From Bacteroidales bacterium (GTDB taxonomy: Bacteria > Bacteroidota > Bacteroidia > Bacteroidales > Muribaculaceae), in the NCBI GenBank assembly GCA_004553485.1, contig SFLG01000094.1, positions 1 to 5,088 of the forward strand: a DNA stretch of 5,088 nt, in the 5' to 3' direction. Made by a program: the position numbers and the translations under genes. Below, in pieces: positions 1 through 5,088 of this stretch. The stretch's first letter is position 1; each line of letters starts with the position of its first letter. A model generated the notes under the pieces. The model saw only the letters and a list, made by a program, of their open reading frames with translations. It ran no database searches and was not told where the DNA came from.

Positions 1-21
1 CCGCTGCAAAATGCGGTTGAT

Positions 22-46
22 GGGGGGAGGGACGGTTGGGGGAGGG
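22..46 (+). other. Putative G-quadruplex motif / C-rich 3' region after the barrel gene
   Basis: The plus strand has four G-runs: 22-27 (6 G), 29-31 (3 G), 38-42 (5 G) and 44-46 (3 G). The loops are 1, 6 and 1 bases, which meets the usual G3+N1-7 quadruplex definition. It abuts the barrel gene's stop codon at 47-49. The transcript of the minus-strand genes carries the complement here: about 30 bases of C with very little G, the composition favoured by Rho. It could therefore be part of a termination region, but no intrinsic terminator is visible before the window edge and the next gene is out of view. Confidence 0.45.
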
Positions 47-1915
47 TCAGAACTGGAGGGTGACGCCGAGGAGGCCGTGGATGGTGCCGGGTGACTGGAT
101 CTGGGGGGTGATGTTCCAGCGGCGGCAGAGGAGGTTGTCGAGGTCGGCGAAGATGGTGAAGACGGGGGTGAGGGCGTAGTCGGCGCGGAAGTGGAGGTTG
201 CTGACGTTGCGCAGCGAGACGGTGGTGATGTCCCAGTAGGCGAAGTTGAGAAGAACGTCGGTGAGGGCGTATTGCTGCGCGGTGTACATATTTGCGCGAC
301 GGCCGGTGCGCCACTGCCAGTCGATGTTTATCTGCAGGGGCGAGATGGGCTTGACGGTGAGGGTGGCGCCGATGACGGACTGTGCGCGGTCGCGCCACTG
401 CCAGTATCCGCCGTCTCCAGCGTCGTGGCTGGCGATTTCGGCCGAGGCGCTGACTTTTACGATGTCGCGCCAGTTGTAGGTGAGGCGCAGGCCACCGTGG
501 ACGCCGTCAAAGTCGCGCACCTCCATGATGTCGAAGGCGGGGGTGGTGCGGTAGGCCTCAGAGCCGGGGTGCAGGTCGAGGCCGCGAGTGTCGCCGGCAA
601 AGACGATGCCGTTGCCGTACCAGTTGTCGGCGTTGGACAGGCCGCCCCACAGCTCGGCGCTGAAGCCGGCGACGGGACCGACGTTGATGCCCAGGGTCCA
701 GTCGAAGTAAGACGAGTGGCGGTACGAGACATTGCCCTGCAGCCACGGGTTGACCTGCCACATCTGCGCCAGGGTGTTGCTTACGGCGTCGCCCTTGACC
801 TGAGTCCAGAGGGCAAACATCTGCGAGGGGGCGTATTCGGCCCGTACATCCGGCATGAGGTAAGTGTCGTTGCCTTCGCCCACGCCGATGGGCAGGTTGA
901 TGCCCAGCTCAAGGTTGACCTTGTCGAGGTTGAGGCGGTAGGACGGGCGCACGCGCACAAAGCCGCGGGTGACGCCGCCGCTGCTGTAGTAGTAGAGCAT
1001 GGCGGGGTAGTCGACGGTGCCGGCGGCATCGGACACGAGGCCGGGGGCGAAAGTGCCGTCGCGGCTTATCGACTGCAGGTCGGCGTTGACGCCGATGCCC
1101 CAGCTGTGGCTTTTCCACAGACGGCGGTAGCCCAGGTCAAACCCGAAGGTTGTCTCGCTGATGGATTTGTCGGCGCGGGGGTCGGTGTGGGCGGGGTCGT
1201 TGAAAGCCGCCATCTTTGCCACCGGCAGGTTTTTGCCGTAGCCGAAGTTGCCGACGTTGGCGCCGATGCGGTAGAGGTTTTTGCCCGCTTTGCCGTCCCA
1301 GTTGACGCGCAGGCCAAAGTCGGTGGCCGTGCGGTCGTAGTCCTCGGCGATGTTGGGGAGTCGCCGGGCGTCAGCCATAAATCCGGCCGAGGCCGTCAGC
1401 CTTCCGCCCGAAAAGCCGAAGTCGCCGTCAAGGCCGATGCGGAAGTTGTTGTAGCGGTCCTGAATGCGCGCGTCGTCGCCGGTGTATCCGGCAATCTGCG
1501 ACGAGTGCTGACGCCACGACGCGCCGTTATACTGCATCCATACGCCGGCATTGTGGCGTGCCGTGCGCAGCAGGTCGTATCCGGCCGAGGCGGCAAGGTT
1601 GAAAGCGGGGAGATAGCCCACGGCGGCATATCCGCGAAAGGGCTGCACCTCCAGTGTGTCGTTCCACGGAGCGGGCTCGAGCAGAGGCATCACGTGGCGC
1701 AGACGGCCCAGGCCGGTGTACTCGGCGGCGCGCAGGTCGGGCATCTTCATTGTCGGGGCGACTATCGACGGAGCCACCGATGTCGGACGCACCGCGGTGC
1801 GATGGGCGGGCTCAATCTCGCGGTTGACGATAATCTCTTTGCTGAGGGGCTGCTGTGCCTGTGCCACGACGGCTGTCAGTGCTGCGGCAAAAGCCGCTGT
1901 ATATTTCATTTTCAT
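47..1915 (-). CDS. Plugless TonB-receptor-like outer-membrane beta-barrel protein
   Basis: This is a 622-residue exported protein, predicted to sit in the outer membrane; its substrate is unknown. Residues 1-20 form a signal peptide (Lys-rich start, Ala/Val core, A18-Q19-A20 cleavage site) with Gln at +1. Residues 21-60 are a hydrophilic, Pro/Ala-rich segment containing KEIIVNREIEP. From about residue 94 the chain alternates polar and hydrophobic residues with many Tyr, Trp and Gly and Asn/Asp-rich turns, typical of amphipathic barrel strands. Residues 591-622 (NLLCRRW, then SPG, then a final strand ending LLGVTLQF) resemble the last strands of TonB-dependent receptors, and the terminal Phe fits the BAM-recognised signal. 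I see no carboxypeptidase-like domain and no plug, and the protein is shorter than usual TonB-dependent transporters (roughly 700-1100 residues). Calling it a receptor would therefore overstate the evidence. The start is the first of two ATGs (MKMK); an in-frame ATG two codons later is possible. It lies 45 bp after the TPR gene and is probably translated from the same mRNA. It could instead be a passive porin or an assembly or secretion partner. Confidence 0.85.
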   Translation of the reverse strand: MKMKYTAAFAAALTAVVAQAQQPLSKEIIVNREIEPAHRTAVRPTSVAPSIVAPTMKMPDLRAAEYTGLGRLRHVMPLLEPAPWNDTLEVQPFRGYAAVGYLPAFNLAASAGYDLLRTARHNAGVWMQYNGASWRQHSSQIAGYTGDDARIQDRYNNFRIGLDGDFGFSGGRLTASAGFMADARRLPNIAEDYDRTATDFGLRVNWDGKAGKNLYRIGANVGNFGYGKNLPVAKMAAFNDPAHTDPRADKSISETTFGFDLGYRRLWKSHSWGIGVNADLQSISRDGTFAPGLVSDAAGTVDYPAMLYYYSSGGVTRGFVRVRPSYRLNLDKVNLELGINLPIGVGEGNDTYLMPDVRAEYAPSQMFALWTQVKGDAVSNTLAQMWQVNPWLQGNVSYRHSSYFDWTLGINVGPVAGFSAELWGGLSNADNWYGNGIVFAGDTRGLDLHPGSEAYRTTPAFDIMEVRDFDGVHGGLRLTYNWRDIVKVSASAEIASHDAGDGGYWQWRDRAQSVIGATLTVKPISPLQINIDWQWRTGRRANMYTAQQYALTDVLLNFAYWDITTVSLRNVSNLHFRADYALTPVFTIFADLDNLLCRRWNITPQIQSPGTIHGLLGVTLQF

Positions 1916-1960
1916 TGCTGATTGGTATGACTCGGGAGTGGGATAAGGATTGAAAGTTCG
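1916..1960 (-). other. Short intercistronic gap within the two-gene unit
   Basis: These 45 bases separate the TAA stop of the TPR gene from the ATG of the barrel gene. I see no TAnnTTTG promoter element, no GC-rich hairpin followed by a T run, and no Shine-Dalgarno sequence; the bases before the ATG read AATCAGCA. Missing Shine-Dalgarno sequences are usual in Bacteroidota. The gap therefore supports read-through and co-transcription, inferred from spacing, shared strand and absence of signals. Confidence 0.6.
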
Positions 1961-4945
1961 TTATTTGGGCAGGCGCTCGTCAATCATGCTGAAGATGTCG
2001 GCTTCGGTGCCTGTGTAGTTTTCGCGTACGGCGCGTAGGATGTCGTCGGCCTCGTTGTTGCGTCCGAGGGCGCGGTAGGCGTCGGCCTGTGCGATGAAGC
2101 CGCGGGCGAGCCAGTATGCGTAGGGCGTCTCCGAGTTCGTGAAGGCCTCGGCCACCTGAGCGGCTTCGGCGGCCTTGTCGGCGTCGAGCAGAGCCTGTGC
2201 CAGGTAGACGGCGGCCATCGAGCCGTATACGTCGTCGGTCTCCAGGGCCAGGGGACGCCAGGTCTCTATCGCCGCGGCGTTGTCGCCTTTGAGCTGCTGT
2301 GCCAGGCCGAGCGAGAAGCCGGCCTCCGTCTTCACGCCGGGGCCGGCGGTGGACGAGGAGAGCAGAGCGTTGGCCGCGCCCTCCATCTCGTTGGGGCGGT
2401 TGAGCTCGCGTGCCGTGCGCATTATGCCTACGCGGGCCTCGTCGGCCAGGACGGGTGTCGAGGCGCGTTTTGCCAGCTGCTGCCAGTTGGCAAGAGCCTT
2501 CTCCCCGTTGCCGTGGGCCTGGTCGTAACGTGCCATAGTGGCAAAGGCCTGTTCGGCCGCCGCGTTGTCGGGCCAGTGCGACACAAGCTGAGAGGCGTAG
2601 GTGTAGACGTCGTCCTCGTTGCCGCGTGCACGGGCATCCTCGATGAGGTAGGTCAGCGCCTTGAGCGAGCTGCTGCCGTCGAGGCCGTAGCGCTCGAGGT
2701 ATTTCTTCAGCAGCGCCGTTCCCTCGTCAGACAGATACTGGCGTTCGGCGCTCTCGAAGGCGAGTCTGTCGGCCTCGGAGGGGTCGAGGCGCGGCGCGTT
2801 GTGGATGCCGTTGATAAATGTCATGTAGCGGTCGAGCTCGCCGCGCGAGGCCATGATGCTCTTGAGCATCTCGGCACCCTGACGGCCCTCGTCGCTGGTG
2901 GGGTAGCCGCTGATGAGCTTCTCGTAGGTCTCTATTGCGGCGGGGATGTCGCCGTTGTCGGCCTGCGTCGCCGCCATCTGCAGGTAGGCGTTGCGGCCCT
3001 GCGTCGTGGCGGGATAATTGTCGATGAGCTCCTGCCAGGTCTCCATGGCGGCGGCCTTGTCGCCGGTGCGCAGCTGGGCCTCTGTCATCTCCAGTAGGGC
3101 GTCGGCCATCAGGGGCGACGAGGGGAACGACGCCTTGAGGCGGCGCAGACCGCTCAGCTTGGCGGCGAAGTTGCCGGCATAGCCCTGGATGACAGACTGC
3201 TGGAACAGCGGGTAGTCGCCCACTGCGGGGTCTGTCTCAAAGGCGCGGTTGTATGCCTCCGTGGCTTGGGCCCACTGCTTTTGGTAGTAGAGGCAGTCGC
3301 CCAGGCGCGACTCGGCGTCAGCGACGATGCTCTTGCCCAGGTTGCCCGGCTTTGCCGTCACGCGCTCAAAGCACGATTGGGCGGCGGGATAGTTGCGGAT
3401 GCCCATAAAGGCGTATCCGAGGTCGTATTCGGCAACGGGGAAGTTGGCCGTGCGCTTGCCCTTGAGGTATCTGGACAGCAGCTCGATTGCCTTTTCGTAT
3501 TTGCCCTGGCGCAGGTAGGCCTCGCCGAGCAACATCTCTGTCTCGGCGCCTATCTCGCCGTCGTGCGAGCGCAGGGCGTAGGCCTTTGTCAGCTGCTTCA
3601 CGGCGGCGTCGGCGTCACCGGCGACGAGGTTGCGGGCGCCCAGGGTGTAGAGCACACGCTGCTTGGCCGACAGCACGCGGCTGTCGGGATTTTTCACGCG
3701 TTCGATGGCGGCAAGTGCGGCCTCGTAGTTGTTGTCGGTGACATAGCCGGTGATGATGTAGTCGCGCACATCGGCGGCGTGGGGGCTGTCGGGGAAGTCG
3801 CTGAGGAAGTTCTCGAAGGTGGCCACGCTCGAGCCAAAGGGCACCGAGCCGCCGCGGGTCTTTGCCACGGCGTAGTTGTAGTAGGCGTTTTCGCGTGCCT
3901 GGCGGTCGTGGTCGAGGCGCAGGGCGCGGTCAAAGGCCATGATGGCGCCGTCGGTGTCGTCGAGGTGCATCAGCGCCAGACCGAGGTAGAGGTAGGCGTT
4001 CTGGCCCATCGCCGAGTCGTCGGCCGTTACCGGGCGCAGCGCCTCGGCCGCTCCGGCATAGTCGCCTGACTGGTAGAGCGAAACGCCCAGGGCATAGAGA
4101 GCCGACACGGCGGGCTTGTCGACCGCCGCGATGTATTTGCGAAGGTAGGGTATTGCCGAGTTGCCGCTGCCGGCGACGAAGAGGCTCTCGCCCAGCACGC
4201 GGTTGGCCTCGAGGACATACTGCTCGGGCACGCCCTGGCGCTGCAGAAGGGCCTTGGCGCGGGTGAAAGCCTGCTGGTAGTTCTCCTCCTTATAGTCCAT
4301 CTGCATCAGGTAGTAGTCGGCCATCAGGCCGGGCTCGGTGTTGAGGTTGCAGTCGAGGAAAGCCTTTCGGGCAGCGGTGTAATCGCCTTTGGCATAGAGG
4401 ATATAGCCGAGGTAGAAGTCGGCGGCGTCACCGTACTTGCCGTCGCCCTTGAGGGCGGTGAAGATTTCGGCGGCACGGTCGGGCAGACCCAGTTTGAGGC
4501 AGGTGTAGGCCAGGCGGTACTTCAGGTCGGGCGCCAGTGACGGGTTTGCCAGCGACGCAGGGTCGAGCTCCTCGTAGAGTTTGAGCGCCTCGGCGTAGTG
4601 TCCCTGGGTGAAGAGGCAGTCGCCCATGGCCATGCGCACGTCGGTGCGTCCGGGGGCCGAGCCGTAGTCCTCGAGCCAGCGCTCGAGCAGGGCGTAGGCG
4701 CGGTCGAAGTGGCCGCGGGCAAGCTCGGACATCGCCAGGGCGTAGTCGAGGCGACGGTGTTCGGCCGGCGACAGCTCGCGGCTGTTGGCGATAAGCCCCA
4801 GCTGGTCAATGGTTCCGATGTAGATGCTGTTGTCGTACATTGCCTCGCCGCGGGCATAGTAGCCGGGGACCTGAGGCGAATTTATCTGAGCGGCGGCGGA
4901 CAGCCCCAGCGAGGCCAGCACCGCCATCATTGTCAGTTTTTTCAT
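1961..4945 (-). CDS. Large exported tetratricopeptide-repeat (TPR) solenoid protein
   Basis: This is a 994-residue protein, predicted periplasmic and probably a protein-protein scaffold. Residues 1-19 are a signal peptide (MKKLTMM start, hydrophobic core, A17-A18-A19 cleavage site) followed by Gln20. There is no lipobox cysteine and no later membrane segment. From about residue 62 to 974 the chain is a near-continuous run of about 25 helix-turn-helix units of TPR type. Clear ones are near 102-128 (MGDCLFTQGHYAEALKLYEE), 171-200, 279-306, 315-345, 467-495 (LGEAYLRQGKYEKAIELL), 504-530, 542-572, 611-644, 651-682 and 873-900, showing the usual small residue, Tyr, Gly and Ala positions. Segments ending in FPDSP, YPATT or YPTSD resemble the CpoB/BamD-like subclass. 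Residues about 698-755 depart from the repeat pattern (DRYMTFINGI, then DPSEADRLAFESAERQYL) and recall a block I remember from large Bacteroides TPR proteins. No enzymatic motif is visible. It is the first gene of the pair and has its own -7 element upstream. Its partner is likely the barrel encoded next. The exact role is unknown. Confidence 0.9.
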   Translation of the reverse strand: MKKLTMMAVLASLGLSAAAQINSPQVPGYYARGEAMYDNSIYIGTIDQLGLIANSRELSPAEHRRLDYALAMSELARGHFDRAYALLERWLEDYGSAPGRTDVRMAMGDCLFTQGHYAEALKLYEELDPASLANPSLAPDLKYRLAYTCLKLGLPDRAAEIFTALKGDGKYGDAADFYLGYILYAKGDYTAARKAFLDCNLNTEPGLMADYYLMQMDYKEENYQQAFTRAKALLQRQGVPEQYVLEANRVLGESLFVAGSGNSAIPYLRKYIAAVDKPAVSALYALGVSLYQSGDYAGAAEALRPVTADDSAMGQNAYLYLGLALMHLDDTDGAIMAFDRALRLDHDRQARENAYYNYAVAKTRGGSVPFGSSVATFENFLSDFPDSPHAADVRDYIITGYVTDNNYEAALAAIERVKNPDSRVLSAKQRVLYTLGARNLVAGDADAAVKQLTKAYALRSHDGEIGAETEMLLGEAYLRQGKYEKAIELLSRYLKGKRTANFPVAEYDLGYAFMGIRNYPAAQSCFERVTAKPGNLGKSIVADAESRLGDCLYYQKQWAQATEAYNRAFETDPAVGDYPLFQQSVIQGYAGNFAAKLSGLRRLKASFPSSPLMADALLEMTEAQLRTGDKAAAMETWQELIDNYPATTQGRNAYLQMAATQADNGDIPAAIETYEKLISGYPTSDEGRQGAEMLKSIMASRGELDRYMTFINGIHNAPRLDPSEADRLAFESAERQYLSDEGTALLKKYLERYGLDGSSSLKALTYLIEDARARGNEDDVYTYASQLVSHWPDNAAAEQAFATMARYDQAHGNGEKALANWQQLAKRASTPVLADEARVGIMRTARELNRPNEMEGAANALLSSSTAGPGVKTEAGFSLGLAQQLKGDNAAAIETWRPLALETDDVYGSMAAVYLAQALLDADKAAEAAQVAEAFTNSETPYAYWLARGFIAQADAYRALGRNNEADDILRAVRENYTGTEADIFSMIDERLPK

Positions 4946-4973
4946 AAGAAGTGGCTGTGTTCGGTTTTCTAAT

Positions 4974-5015
4974 GTGCAAAGTTACATAAACAAATTCACA
5001 TAATGCCCTTTGCAC
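4974..5015. repeat. Perfect 8-bp inverted repeat overlapping the promoter
   Basis: GTGCAAAG at 4974-4981 and its exact reverse complement CTTTGCAC at 5008-5015 are separated by a 26-bp AT-rich spacer. The promoter-proximal arm contains the CTTTG half of the -7 element. A regulator binding both half-sites would cover the promoter, so an operator is possible. Part of the match could be chance, because TTTGCA often occurs at and just after -7 elements in this phylum. Confidence 0.4.
4977..4984 (-). promoter_or_regulatory. Bacteroidota-type -7 promoter element for the TPR/barrel pair
   Basis: Read on the minus strand this is TAACTTTG, an exact match to the TAnnTTTG -7 consensus of the Bacteroidota primary sigma factor. 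It ends 31 bases before the TPR start codon, so transcription would start near 4970 and leave a leader of about 25 bases. The matching -33 TTTG is not found at the usual spacing (about 17-23 bases upstream). The only nearby TTTG (4991-4994) is just 6 bases away. The promoter may therefore be weak or need an activator. The leader has no Shine-Dalgarno sequence, and the bases before the ATG read CCACTTCTT. Confidence 0.6.
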
Positions 5016-5032
5016 CATCCAAAAATGGACGT

Positions 5033-5067
5033 CGGCGGCCTAAAATTTAGCTAAAATTTGGCCGCCG
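5033..5067. repeat. GC-rich inverted repeat enclosing an AT-rich tandem repeat
   Basis: CGGCGGCC at 5033-5040 and GGCCGCCG at 5060-5067 form a perfect 8-bp stem around a 19-base loop. The loop region carries two near-identical 11-mers in tandem, CTAAAATTTAG (5040-5050) and CTAAAATTTGG (5051-5061), meeting at the palindrome TTTAGCTAAA (5046-5055). On the minus strand a run of five T (5025-5021) follows 7 bases after the stem. This could be a weak intrinsic terminator for a gene beyond the right edge, but the T run is short and displaced. A protein-binding site upstream of the promoter is the alternative. Confidence 0.4.
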
Positions 5068-5088
5068 GATGCCGTCGGCGCACAAACA

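Larger units (their letters stand above)
4946..5088. other. Upstream intergenic region with no visible gene
   Basis: These 143 bases lie upstream of the TPR start codon. They hold the -7 element and the two inverted repeats listed separately. CGTCGGCG also occurs twice (5030-5037 and 5073-5080), close to the GC-rich stem. The stretch is much richer in A and T than the genes between about 4941 and 5060. I see no convincing reading frame, tRNA or riboswitch. Whether the neighbouring gene is divergent or co-directional cannot be told. Confidence 0.6.

Noticed and set aside
1..16. Possible hairpin CCGC...GCGG at the left edge as an intrinsic terminator.
   Set aside because: The stem is only 4 bp with an 8-base loop, and no T-run can be seen on the minus strand before the window ends.
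191..1921. A 576-codon plus-strand open frame antisense to almost the whole barrel gene.
   Set aside because: Its translation is low-complexity, rich in Val, Gly, Ala and His, with no signal peptide or domain. The opposite strand encodes a coherent exported barrel. GC-rich codon usage routinely leaves stop-free antisense frames.
2513..3097. A 194-codon plus-strand frame inside the TPR gene.
   Set aside because: It has the same low-complexity antisense composition and no promoter element or domain.
3266..4069. A 267-codon plus-strand frame inside the TPR gene.
   Set aside because: It is made of Gly/Val/Ala/His-rich sequence without motifs and is fully antisense to well-formed TPR repeats, so it is a codon-usage shadow.
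1961..4945. Lipoprotein assignment for the TPR protein, as seen in PorW/SprE or BamD-type proteins.
   Set aside because: No cysteine follows the signal peptide; the region reads SAAAQINSP, which indicates signal peptidase I cleavage.
4991..4994. TTTG on the minus strand as the -33 promoter box.
   Set aside because: It lies only 6 bp from the -7 element; the known spacing is about 17-23 bp.
4806..5018. A 70-codon minus-strand frame starting upstream of the TPR gene and overlapping its 5' end.
   Set aside because: It would start upstream of the -7 element and it overlaps the signal peptide region in another frame. Its translation shows no recognisable feature.
5018..5029. TCCA-AAAA-TGGA mini-inverted repeat.
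   Set aside because: Four-base arms are expected by chance and cannot form a stable stem on their own.

Overview
The window looks like a piece of a Bacteroidota (Bacteroidales-type) chromosome with GC-rich coding sequence. The grounds are: (i) an exact TAnnTTTG-type -7 promoter element, characteristic of this phylum; (ii) no Shine-Dalgarno sequence ahead of either gene; (iii) two signal peptides that both place Gln directly after the predicted signal peptidase I site, the phylum's 'Q-rule'; and (iv) an outer-membrane barrel with a TonB-receptor-like C-terminus. Codons end mostly in G or C while the upstream intergenic DNA is locally AT-rich. This would fit a GC-rich gut lineage such as Muribaculaceae or Rikenellaceae, but the genus cannot be read from the sequence.

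The layout is simple. Two long genes lie head to tail on the minus strand and fill almost the whole window. The promoter-proximal gene (1961-4945) encodes a 994-residue exported solenoid protein made almost entirely of tetratricopeptide (TPR)-like helical hairpins. After a 45-bp gap comes a gene (47-1915) for a 622-residue outer-membrane beta-barrel whose C-terminus resembles TonB-dependent receptors but which has no recognisable plug domain. The right edge (4946-5088) holds the apparent promoter of the pair and two inverted repeats. The left edge (1-46) holds a short, very C-rich 3' region (G-rich on the plus strand) directly after the barrel's stop codon.

The two genes are probably one transcription unit. 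A periplasmic TPR scaffold made together with an outer-membrane barrel suggests an envelope complex, with the TPR solenoid docking on the periplasmic side of the barrel. The substrate or process is not known from the sequence. No mobile element, CRISPR array, tRNA or rRNA is visible. The long plus-strand open frames are best explained as shadows of GC-rich codon usage.
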